51,137 bases of DNA from the NCBI GenBank assembly GCA_016204335.1, contig JACQKU010000004.1, forward strand, positions 1 to 51,137, read 5' to 3'. The DNA is from Candidatus Liptonbacteria bacterium. GTDB taxonomy: Bacteria > Patescibacteriota > Minisyncoccia > UBA6257 > 2-01-FULL-56-20. Positions 1 through 7,825 of the stretch are shown here, piece after piece. Position numbers and translations under genes: made by a program. The stretch's first letter is position 1. Each line of letters starts with the position of its first letter. A model generated the notes under the pieces. The model was given only the letters and a program-made list of their open reading frames with translations, did not search any database and was not told where the DNA came from.

Positions 1-9
1 ATTTACTAC

Positions 10-47
10 TTACTATTATATCTTACGATCGTAAGATATAATAGTAA
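10..47. repeat. Perfect 38-bp palindrome
   Basis: ttactattatatcttacgat/cgt... is self-complementary over 19 bp per arm, just downstream of the minus-strand oxidoreductase stop. Confidence 0.85.
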
Positions 48-63
48 ACTGCGATTTTAGAAA

Positions 64-786
64 TTAGTACCCTGAGAATTCTTCCGTTTTGATATCGTCA
101 TCGTCCACGCCGGCGTTGTTCAGCGTTTTCCGCATAGCCGCGACCATCGCTTGCGGTCCCGCAGAATAATAGATGGACCCCTGCAAATCGCCGAGATATT
201 TTTTCAGCATTGTGTTGTCGATATATCCGCGCTCGCCCACCCACGAAAAATCTCCATCGGCTACATCGGTCATCGTCGGAATGAATTTGTAATTCTGGTT
301 TTTAAGTTCAAGGTTTTTGAGTTCCTGAAAAAATGCCGCGTCTTTTGGTTGGCGGTTTGAATAGAAAAGAAAAATCTTGTGCGACAACTTTTTTTGCGCC
401 GCCTCAACGACAATCGAACGCGCCGGCGTAATCCCGATGCCACCCATCAGAAATACGGCGGGCCGTGAGACATTGCTGTGGAGCGTGAAATCGCCGAACG
501 GCCCTTCAATCTGCGCTTCGGCTCCGGCGGGCAATGTTTTCAAAATTCGTTTGAACGCCGTATCGCGCATTCGCATCGCTACCGTCAATTCCGGCTCGCA
601 CGGCGCGCTCGCAATGGAAAAAGCGCGGTTGTTGCCCTCTGCATCGGTCTCCGCCGGATTCAAAAGCGTCATCTCGACAAACTGCCCCGCCTTGAATTCA
701 AATTCCGTGGGCTTTTCAAAATGAAACGCCATCGTGCCGTCGGCGATTTCTTCGCGCTTTATAAATTTTATTTTGTGAAAAGCCAT
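64..786 (-). CDS. FAD/NAD(P)-binding oxidoreductase (ferredoxin-NADP reductase-like)
   Basis: RAFSIAS (FAD-binding RxYS-like), GGIGITPARS and YYSAGPQAMV motifs. Confidence 0.8.
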   Translation of the reverse strand: MAFHKIKFIKREEIADGTMAFHFEKPTEFEFKAGQFVEMTLLNPAETDAEGNNRAFSIASAPCEPELTVAMRMRDTAFKRILKTLPAGAEAQIEGPFGDFTLHSNVSRPAVFLMGGIGITPARSIVVEAAQKKLSHKIFLFYSNRQPKDAAFFQELKNLELKNQNYKFIPTMTDVADGDFSWVGERGYIDNTMLKKYLGDLQGSIYYSAGPQAMVAAMRKTLNNAGVDDDDIKTEEFSGY

Positions 787-792
787 CGCGGT

Positions 793-1338
793 TCACTCTC
801 GAACCTCTCTTTTCAGAAAAAGCGATAAAAGTATGATAAGCCCGAACGCAGTAAGCGCCATCGTTGGAATCGTGACGTATCCGTATTCGACAAAATAAAG
901 TATCTGGCAACTGACGCTGCCAGCCGGACAAAAGGCAAGCGACTCTCCGCCGAACTGGATATACGTATGGTAAAGAGCAATGAGAAATCCGATTCCGGAA
1001 AGCGCGAGCGCGTATTTCCTGACGCCAAAGTCCTTTTTGAGCAATGCAACGAATAAAATAACCGCCTGCGGATATAGAAAAATTCTCTGCCACCAGCATA
1101 AAACGCACGGCTCGAATCCGGCAATTTCAGAATAAAACAAACTGCTCGCGACGCCGGCGAATGAAATGATAAAAGAAAAAAGAATCGCGCGTTCCGCCAA
1201 AAAATCCGCGATGCGCCTTCCTTCTCTGCTTTGCCGGAAAGGGCTTACGAGAAAAATAATCAGAAATACTCCGAAAATTCCCCCGAGAAGCACGGTGAAC
1301 GACAGGACATCCGTGAAAGTTTGAACGAATGGCAACAT
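793..1338 (-). CDS. DsbB/BdbC-like disulfide bond formation membrane protein
   Basis: Multiple TM segments, CVLCWWQR motif (CxxC) and a second Cys pair. Confidence 0.8.
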   Translation of the reverse strand: MLPFVQTFTDVLSFTVLLGGIFGVFLIIFLVSPFRQSREGRRIADFLAERAILFSFIISFAGVASSLFYSEIAGFEPCVLCWWQRIFLYPQAVILFVALLKKDFGVRKYALALSGIGFLIALYHTYIQFGGESLAFCPAGSVSCQILYFVEYGYVTIPTMALTAFGLIILLSLFLKREVRE

Positions 1339-1341
1339 TGA

Positions 1342-1725
1342 TTATTGTTGAGGGAGCGCGCATCCGGTTTTTTCCGAAATGGTCGCGAACGGAATCTCGC
1401 CAGAAAGCCGTGAACCGTCTTTAAACACCCATGCTGGATAACCTCTAATGCCGTTCGCTATGCATACGGGGGTCTGTCCCGAGCCGCCGGGTAGAGAACA
1501 TTCGACATATGGAAGAAGCCGCGCCGAATTCCCGAACATCGCTTTTTGACTTTGGCAGCGCGGGCACCAGAACGCGCCGTAAAAAATCGCGCCGCTGTCT
1601 TTTATGCATTTTGCGAAATCGTCATATTTTCCAGGGGCAGCCGGCAAACTTCCCCAATACACGAATACGCCTATTATGGCCGCGACCGCGATAAAAATAT
1701 AGGTTCTCAATTTGAATTTCCTCAT
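1342..1725 (-). CDS. Membrane-anchored thioredoxin-like protein (like the Trx domain of VKOR fusions)
   Basis: N-terminal TM; YGAFWCPRCQ active site; RGYPAWVF cis-Pro region. Confidence 0.75.
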   Translation of the reverse strand: MRKFKLRTYIFIAVAAIIGVFVYWGSLPAAPGKYDDFAKCIKDSGAIFYGAFWCPRCQSQKAMFGNSARLLPYVECSLPGGSGQTPVCIANGIRGYPAWVFKDGSRLSGEIPFATISEKTGCALPQQ

Positions 1726-1872
1726 ATCTCGGTTGTGGGCAAATTTTTACTTTGCTTCTATTTTCATACGCCGAAATGAACAGGTTGAGTATAACAAAAA
1801 ACCGTGCTGTGTATAAGTCGGTGCATGCTGATTATCATTTGATATAATTACGGAATAATCGTCATACTGCCT

Positions 1873-2430
1873 ATGTTTCAAGGAAAAATCATACAGATTC
1901 CGGAACCTCCAATTGCCCGTCTCATGTTCGCAGATACCCGTTTCGCGGTACTTTGGCTTTTGATTCGCCTTTATGTCGGCTGGGAATGGCTTCAAGCCGG
2001 CTGGGGAAAACTGGGCAGCGCGGCGTGGGTCGGCGACAATGCCGGCGCCGGGGTGCAGAAATTTCTTGAGGGCGCGCTCCAAAAAACCGCGGGGGCGCAC
2101 CCGGATGTTTCCGGATGGTACGCGGGATTTATCAACGCCGTCGCCCTGCCAAATACCGTTTTTATTTCATACCTTGTCACCTACGGGGAAATTGCGGTGG
2201 GAATCGGGCTGATTCTCGGAATTTTCACCGGCATAGCGGCGTTTTTCGGAACGTTTATGAATTTGAATTACTTATTCGCGGGAACCGTGAGCGTCAATCC
2301 GTTTCTTCTTCTCCTGCAGTTATTTTTGATTCTAGCGTGGAGAACGGCGGGATGGTTTGGTTTGGACAGGTATGTATTGCCGATGCTCGGCACTCCATGG
2401 CAACCGGGAAAAATATTTGCGAAAGAGTAG
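1873..2430 (+). CDS. DoxX/DoxD (TQO small subunit)-like membrane protein
   Basis: WLLIRLYVGWEWLQAGWGKL N-terminus and four-TM pattern. Confidence 0.7.
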   Translation: MFQGKIIQIPEPPIARLMFADTRFAVLWLLIRLYVGWEWLQAGWGKLGSAAWVGDNAGAGVQKFLEGALQKTAGAHPDVSGWYAGFINAVALPNTVFISYLVTYGEIAVGIGLILGIFTGIAAFFGTFMNLNYLFAGTVSVNPFLLLLQLFLILAWRTAGWFGLDRYVLPMLGTPWQPGKIFAKE

Positions 2431-2472
2431 CTTAATCTGAAGCCCCGCCGTTGGCGGGGCAAGAACCCGTAA

Positions 2473-2505
2473 CGCAAAAACCCGCTTTTCAAGGCGGGTT
2501 TTGCG
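2473..2505 (-). terminator. Rho-independent terminator downstream of tmRNA
   Basis: cgcaaaacccgccttgaaaagcgggtttttgcg on the minus strand: stem plus T-run. Confidence 0.75.
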
Positions 2506-2518
2506 AACAGAGTTCCAG

Positions 2519-2864
2519 TGGAGATGGGCGGGTTGAACCGCCGTGTAAAGATTGAACCAATGAACCTTCTACGAGCGTAGCCCGCCGAAGCGGACAGGGT
2601 TTGCCTCGTTTGTTTTAACCGAGCACATAACGAAGCTTGTGTGTTTCGGCGAGTTCCCTTATATAAGACCGGCTTCTCGCTCAAGGAACCCGAGCGAACC
2701 GATCCTCCCTGCTTCGCTAAAAGCTTCGCAGGACGAGCCTGTTAGGCGTAAGCGAATGCGGGAGCTGCAACTTTTTGGTTGGCAGTTATGAAATTTTGTG
2801 AGTTTAACGAGTTCACACTCGGCTCGCCAATTCACGATTCATCTCTATCGAAACCGTCATCCCC
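2519..2864 (-). ncRNA. ssrA: tmRNA (transfer-messenger RNA)
   Basis: 5' GGGGATGACGGTTTCGATAG and 3' GGCGGTTCAACCCGCCCATCTCCA form the tRNA-like domain; internal tag ORF at 2742-2783 (ANQKVAAPAFAYA*). Confidence 0.92.
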
Positions 2865-2972
2865 GAGACACAACTATAAGAGAAACCCGGCAAAAAAGCA
2901 AGTTTTGGCATACTGAAAATAGTTACACCCGCATTGAGCGAGCTGTAATCATTATTACGAAAATTGGAATTG

Positions 2973-3086
2973 CTATTTCTTCTTCATCGCCATCCCGCAA
3001 CACTTTCCGGCTTTGGAACCGCACCCTCCGCATCCCGAGCAGGAATAGCCCTTGCTCGCCTTTTTCACTGTTTTCTTTTTTCCCAT
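2973..3086 (-). CDS. 37-aa cysteine-rich basic miniprotein MGKKKTVKKASKGYSCSGCGGCGSKAGKCCGMAMKKK
   Basis: Read directly from the reverse complement; ATG to TAG; below the ORF-track length cutoff. Confidence 0.6.
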   Translation of the reverse strand: MGKKKTVKKASKGYSCSGCGGCGSKAGKCCGMAMKKK

Positions 3087-3222
3087 AGTTTTATTTCGAT
3101 TAACATTGTTTTCCGACCTTTTACTTTTTTATTATACCACCCGTGTCAAGTGCTTCCGCTTCTGTTTTTGCAAAAATGCGGTTGTCCTTGACCAGTGGCG
3201 CTGTTCGGAAACTTTGCTTAAT

Positions 3223-3320
3223 GTCATTGCAAGCGAGCAGGGCGAGCGCGCAATCTTTAAAAATACCCTGAGATTGCTTCGCTTTCGCCGAGCCAGACGC
3301 GACTTCGGCTCGCAATGACG
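3223..3320. repeat. Palindromic dispersed repeat (GTCATTGC..GCAATGAC family), copy 1
   Basis: Terminal gtcattgc / gcaatgac arms with internal gattgcttcgctttcgccgag, shared with 5419-5503 and 18132-18193. Confidence 0.8.
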
Positions 3321-3356
3321 AGTACTGGTTGACGAAAGTGCCGACTATACAGTATT

Positions 3357-3902
3357 ATGGACAAACGAAAAGGTGAAGTTTCGGTTCCACGAGCCATTAT
3401 TAGACCAAAAACCAACAATCAAATAACCGCGCCGGAACTCCGGGTTATCGGAGTAGAGGGCGAGAATCTCGGCGTGCTGTCGCTCGCGCAGGCGCTTGCC
3501 CTGGTCAGGCCCGGAGAAGGGATTGATTTGATTGAGATAGCGCCTGGCGCCAAACCGCCGGTAGCGCGGCTGATGAGCTTTGATAAATACCGCTATCTGC
3601 AGGAAAAGCTGGAAAAGAAGGCGAGGAGAGCGCAAAAAACAGCCGGAATAAAACAAATCCAGATAAGCGCGCGTGCCGCTCAAAACGACCTTATGATAAA
3701 AGTCCGGCAGCTCGAAAAATTTTTGGGCGAAGGTCACCGTGTGGAAATTATGCTTCGGTTGCGGGGGCGTGAACGGTTCGATAAAGGAAGAGCGCATCAA
3801 AAGCTGAAGGAATTCCTTCAAATGATAACGACCGAATATAAAATGTTGGCCGAACCGAAATTCGGCGGACGGGGCATGATGACCCACATAGCAAAAAAAT
3901 GA
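3357..3902 (+). CDS. infC: Translation initiation factor IF-3
   Basis: NNQITAPELRVIG...NLGVLSLAQAL...DLIEIAPGAKPPVARLMSFDKYRY. Confidence 0.95.
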   Translation: MDKRKGEVSVPRAIIRPKTNNQITAPELRVIGVEGENLGVLSLAQALALVRPGEGIDLIEIAPGAKPPVARLMSFDKYRYLQEKLEKKARRAQKTAGIKQIQISARAAQNDLMIKVRQLEKFLGEGHRVEIMLRLRGRERFDKGRAHQKLKEFLQMITTEYKMLAEPKFGGRGMMTHIAKK

Positions 3903-4087
3903 AAAAGAGTTTATCAAATCGGATAAAAATCACACGGACCGGAAAGCTTACGCGGAGGTCAATGGCCGTAAATCATTTCCGCACCAGGAAATCCACCGCC
4001 AATATCCGCCAAAAAAAGAAACAGAGAGGGCTGAATTATCCAAGAAAAGAACTTTTGAGTTATCTCGCTTCCGGATTGCTTAAATAA
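3899..4087 (+). CDS. rpmI: Ribosomal protein L35
   Basis: ITRTGKLTRRSMAVNHFRTRKS, located between infC and rplT. Confidence 0.9.
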   Translation: MKKSLSNRIKITRTGKLTRRSMAVNHFRTRKSTANIRQKKKQRGLNYPRKELLSYLASGLLK

Positions 4088-4098
4088 TTTTAAAAATC

Positions 4099-4237
4099 CA
4101 TGCCCGGTAGTGAAAATTCGACTGCTTTACTGTATAATCAAATAAAACAGTCGCAAAATACCCCTTTAATGCAACGCGAAAAATCAAAAGGTTAAAATTA
4201 TTACTAAAACTTAGTCGAATTTCTACTGCCGGGCATG
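4099..4237. repeat. Inverted-repeat element, copy A (25-nt arms)
   Basis: catgcccggtagtgaaaattcgact ... agtcgaatttctactgccgggcatg; right arm contains the rplT start codon. Confidence 0.85.
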
Positions 4238-4582
4238 CCAAGAGTAAAACGAGGAAAAATCGCCCACAAGAAACGGGAACGCCTTCTTAAACATACCAAA
4301 GGTTTCCGCTGGGGCAGAAAATCGAAAGAACGCGCCGCCAAAGAAGCGCTTCTGCACGCCCTGCCGCGGATGTTTCGCGGCCGCAAAGAAAAAAAGCGGG
4401 TATTCCGCCGGCTTTGGAACGTGAAAATAAACGCCGCGAGCCGCGCAAACGATATGAGTTACAGCCGTCTGATTCCCGCGCTAAAAAGTAAGAATATTCT
4501 GCTCGACAGAAAAATCCTTGCCGACCTAGCGGAGCACGAACCGGCGGTGTTTGCAAAAATCGTGGAGTTTGCCAGGCAGTAG
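4235..4582 (+). CDS. rplT: Ribosomal protein L20
   Basis: MPRVKRGKIAHKKRERLLKHTKGFRWGRKS. Confidence 0.96.
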   Translation: MPRVKRGKIAHKKRERLLKHTKGFRWGRKSKERAAKEALLHALPRMFRGRKEKKRVFRRLWNVKINAASRANDMSYSRLIPALKSKNILLDRKILADLAEHEPAVFAKIVEFARQ

Positions 4583-4629
4583 AACTGCGACTGCAACAGA
4601 AAACGATGAGTCGCAGTTTCACTGCCTGG
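4572..4629. repeat. Inverted-repeat element, copy B (opposite orientation to A and C)
   Basis: ccaggcagtagaactgcgact ... agtcgcagtttcactgcctgg; overlaps rplT stop codon. Confidence 0.8.
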
Positions 4630-4663
4630 TTTGTGAAGACGTAAAACCGGCGGACAATCGAAT

Positions 4664-4981
4664 TTACCCTGCGATTTTAGCTCCTTCTTTTTCAAGCAGG
4701 GCTCTTTTTTTATCTGCGCCCCGGTTATAGCCGCCCAATTTCCCGCCGGACCGGATAACGCGGTGGCAGGGAATTTTCGGGTCAAAATTCTTTTTCAAAA
4801 TATTCCCTACGGCGCGATATGCCTTCGGTCTGCCGGCCCGGCGCGCAACTTCTTTGTAAGTAAAAACTTTTCCTTTCGGTATCAACCTCGCAACTGACAG
4901 AACCTTATTTCGAAAACTCTTATTTCCGCGTAAGTCAGCGTACATGTCCGCGTCGTTCCGCGCTTCGAAGAATGGTGTCAT
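4664..4981 (-). CDS. MGMT-family O6-alkylguanine-DNA alkyltransferase C-terminal domain protein
   Basis: IPCHRVIRSGGKLGGYNRG active-site motif. Confidence 0.9.
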   Translation of the reverse strand: MTPFFEARNDADMYADLRGNKSFRNKVLSVARLIPKGKVFTYKEVARRAGRPKAYRAVGNILKKNFDPKIPCHRVIRSGGKLGGYNRGADKKRALLEKEGAKIAG

Positions 4982-5396
4982 AAGCTTGTTTTAAAATTTT
5001 CTGGTTTGCGCGGTACCTGTGTAGAATCCGCATCGCTTCCGGATATAAAAACCACGCGTATCCCTGATGTTCCGATGAAACTTTAACAAATGGCGTTCTC
5101 GTTTCGGCAAGATAGAAAATCACGATTTTGAAAACCGGCTGGCCCGCGTGCCTGAAAAAATACTTTTGGTACGCCTTGAAATTCTGGTTCATCCGCAAAT
5201 CCCCTTCGCCAAGTCCGGTTTCTTCCTTTGTTTCGCGGAACGCGGCGCGAAGCGATTTTTCCTCCGACTCGATTTTCCCTTTCGGAAAATTCCAGTAATT
5301 GTGTCCGTGGTACAGAATCAAAAATTTCGGCCCTTCGACGGTGCGGCGATACACGATGAATCCAGCCGATATTTCTTTTCTTGGTTTTTTTTCCAT
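4935..5396 (-). CDS. NUDIX hydrolase (Ap4A-type); start placed at MEKKPRKEIS
   Basis: Nudix box-like AAFRETKEETGLGEGDL. The ORF-track extension to 5579 reads through the palindromic repeat and is probably not translated. Confidence 0.85.
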   Translation of the reverse strand: MEKKPRKEISAGFIVYRRTVEGPKFLILYHGHNYWNFPKGKIESEEKSLRAAFRETKEETGLGEGDLRMNQNFKAYQKYFFRHAGQPVFKIVIFYLAETRTPFVKVSSEHQGYAWFLYPEAMRILHRYRANQKILKQAYDTILRSAERRGHVR

Positions 5397-5418
5397 TATT
5401 ATTTGATTATACCTTACC

Positions 5419-5503
5419 GTCATTGCGAGGAGCAAAGCGACGAAGCAATCCAGAGATTGCCGCGCTTTCGCCGAGTCTGACTCGGCTTCGGCTCGCAATG
5501 ACG
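5419..5503. repeat. Palindromic dispersed repeat (GTCATTGC..GCAATGAC family), copy 2
   Basis: gtcattgcgaggagcaaagcgacgaagcaatccagagattgccgcgc ... ggctcgcaatgacg. Confidence 0.85.
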
Positions 5504-5509
5504 AAATTT

Positions 5510-7249
5510 TTACTTTTTTAAGTATCCAAACATCTTCTGTAACGGCCGCGCGTTGATGATATCGTTTCTGGTCGCCCATCCCCTTCGCGCCTGGGCAATA
5601 CCAAATTCAAGAAGCAAGAACTGCGCCGCGGCGTGAGCATCGGAATCGATAGCCATCTTAACGCCGGCTTCCACGCATTTTCTTATGTGTTCGTCTTTCA
5701 AATCGAGGCGTTCGGAAGCGTTTATTTCGAGAATCGTGCCGGTTTTTTTGGCGCACGCGATAATTTCATCGATATCCAAGTCGTACGCTTCCCGTTTCTG
5801 AACAATTCTGCCGGTCGGATGAAACAATATGTCAACGTGCGGATTCGCCATCGCGCGCTTTATCCGCTCGGTCTGCTCGGCTCTCGGCAAATTGAAATTG
5901 GAATGTACGGACACTCCGACAACGTCGAGTTTCGCGAGAATTTCGTCGGGCAAATCGAGCGAACCGTCTTTCAAAATATCGCATTCCGTGCCTTTCAGAA
6001 TTGTTATTTTTCCGCCGAATTTTTTGTTTAGCCGGTCTATCTCGCCCATTTGTTTCAAAATTCTTTTTTCGTCTAGCCCGTGCGTCATCGCGAGCCGTTT
6101 TGTATGGTCTGTAATGGCAATATATTTCAAGCCGCTCTTGATTGCTTCGTTCGCCATATTTTCAATTGAATCACTGCCGTCTGTCCAGTCGGTCTGCGTC
6201 TGCAAATCGCCTTGCAGGTCGTCATATCCGATGATTTTCGGCAGTTGATGCTTTTGAGCGAGTTCGATTTCGCCCGTGTTCTCCCGCATTTCCGGCTCGA
6301 TATAGTCCATTCCAAGCGTCCGATACAATTCCTCTTCAGTTTTTCCGGCTATCATTTTTCCTTGTCGCTTGTCACTTGTCGCATTGAACAGCCCGTATTC
6401 ATTCAACTTCCACCCTTTCTCAATCGCAATTTTCCGGAGCGCAACGTTGTGGTCTTTCGAACCGGTAAAATAATTGAGCGCCGCGCCGTACGATTCTTCC
6501 GGAACCACCCGTAAATCTACATCAAGCCCGGAAGAAAATTTGACCGCTGATTTTGTTTCGCCTTTAGCAATTATCCGGGCAACCTCCGGCATACTGGTAA
6601 AATAATCCATTACCTTTTCGGGCTTTTTCGAAATCGCGAGTATATCAATGTCGCCGATAGTTTCTTTTCTGCGCCGGACTGAACCCGCAACCACCGCTTT
6701 TTCAACTTCCGGAAGCTTCGCAAGCCGCTTTTCGAGCATTCTTGCAAGCGGCAAAGCGTTTCCGAGCAAAAATCTGCCTTCTCCCTTTTTGAGAAACCCG
6801 ATGCTCGCGAGAATATTCTCCTCGGTTTTTTTGCCGAAACCCTCGAGATTTCCGATTTTTCCGGCTTTCGCGGCTTTTTCCAGGTCAGCAAGATTTTTGA
6901 CGCCGAGTTTTTGATACAATTTTATGACTGACTTGGGGCCCAATCCCTCAATTCTCGTTAATTCTTGCAAATCAACCGGCGTTTTCTTTTTGAGTGAATC
7001 GTAGTATTTCAACCGGCCGGTTTTCAAAAGTTCTTCTATTTTTTCCGCGATTGAAACGCCGACGCCCGGAATTTCTTCGAGCGCTTTCAGTCCGCCCTTT
7101 TTATAAATATCTCCGGCTTCTTCTTCGAGCTCCTCGATGGTCAGGGCAACTTTCTCATAAGCGCGCGGCTTGAACGGAACATTCTGCATCGCGAGATATT
7201 CCCCGATTTCGTAAAGAATTTTCGCTATTTCGGAATTGGAGATGCTCAT
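5510..7249 (-). CDS. polX: Family X DNA polymerase with PHP domain
   Basis: HhH motifs, GSVRRRKETIGDIDIL nucleotidyltransferase motif, C-terminal PHP (DLQTQTDWTDG, ITDHT, DSDAH). Confidence 0.92.
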   Translation of the reverse strand: MSISNSEIAKILYEIGEYLAMQNVPFKPRAYEKVALTIEELEEEAGDIYKKGGLKALEEIPGVGVSIAEKIEELLKTGRLKYYDSLKKKTPVDLQELTRIEGLGPKSVIKLYQKLGVKNLADLEKAAKAGKIGNLEGFGKKTEENILASIGFLKKGEGRFLLGNALPLARMLEKRLAKLPEVEKAVVAGSVRRRKETIGDIDILAISKKPEKVMDYFTSMPEVARIIAKGETKSAVKFSSGLDVDLRVVPEESYGAALNYFTGSKDHNVALRKIAIEKGWKLNEYGLFNATSDKRQGKMIAGKTEEELYRTLGMDYIEPEMRENTGEIELAQKHQLPKIIGYDDLQGDLQTQTDWTDGSDSIENMANEAIKSGLKYIAITDHTKRLAMTHGLDEKRILKQMGEIDRLNKKFGGKITILKGTECDILKDGSLDLPDEILAKLDVVGVSVHSNFNLPRAEQTERIKRAMANPHVDILFHPTGRIVQKREAYDLDIDEIIACAKKTGTILEINASERLDLKDEHIRKCVEAGVKMAIDSDAHAAAQFLLLEFGIAQARRGWATRNDIINARPLQKMFGYLKK

Positions 7250-7262
7250 TTCGAGTTCTCGG

Positions 7263-7808
7263 CTAATTCTTCATGCAGTTCTCTGCCGCTTGCGCAATTT
7301 TCTCGTTCCAGTTATGGCCGGCATCCACCTCAATAAGGTTAATGCCGTTTTGTTTAATAATCTCCGCCGATTTTTCATCGCAGAAATAATAATCGTTCTT
7401 ACCCCTTATAATAACAATCTTTTCTTTCGGAATTCTTCGGATAATAGCGAGCGTATCCATATTTAAAAGTTCCAAAACTTTCTGAAGTACGTAAGGCCAA
7501 TCTTGCATTGGAATCAATTTGTGTTTGTATCCCTCCTTTGTATCTTCAAAAATAAAGAATTTAATCCAACTCCAGAAAAATGCCATGGTAGTTCTTTTTC
7601 TGATAATGGGATTAACAAGGATATATGTGCCGCCACGAATAGAATTTTGTTGAGAAAGAATAAAGCTCGCTCCGGCGCTATGGCCGATATAGTAGTCGGC
7701 AACCGGAATATCCTGCGGGAAAGGTTTTAGCCAAATATCCACGCCGTCATATTTCAGGTAGTTCTTTACGTACTGAAATGAGGCCGGGAAAATTAAAACT
7801 TTCTTCAT
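7263..7808 (-). CDS. Alpha/beta hydrolase (RBBP9/YdeN-like)
   Basis: YYIGHSAGASFIL nucleophile elbow and AGHNW C-terminal His. Confidence 0.65.
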   Translation of the reverse strand: MKKVLIFPASFQYVKNYLKYDGVDIWLKPFPQDIPVADYYIGHSAGASFILSQQNSIRGGTYILVNPIIRKRTTMAFFWSWIKFFIFEDTKEGYKHKLIPMQDWPYVLQKVLELLNMDTLAIIRRIPKEKIVIIRGKNDYYFCDEKSAEIIKQNGINLIEVDAGHNWNEKIAQAAENCMKN

Positions 7809-7825
7809 TGTTCAAGTTTTTTTAG

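Noticed and set aside
2268-2684. Minus-strand 138-aa ORF covering the DoxX 3' end and tmRNA
   Set aside because: Overlaps the tmRNA and its terminator; no recognisable domain
4099-4237. Integron attC site
   Set aside because: Hairpin with variable interior resembles attC geometry, but there is no GTTRRRY/RYYYAAC core and no integrase or cassette array
5397-5579. N-terminal extension of the NUDIX ORF (MGDQKRYHQR...)
   Set aside because: Encoded by the palindromic repeat and polX 3' end; a good internal ATG (MEKKPRK) precedes the domain
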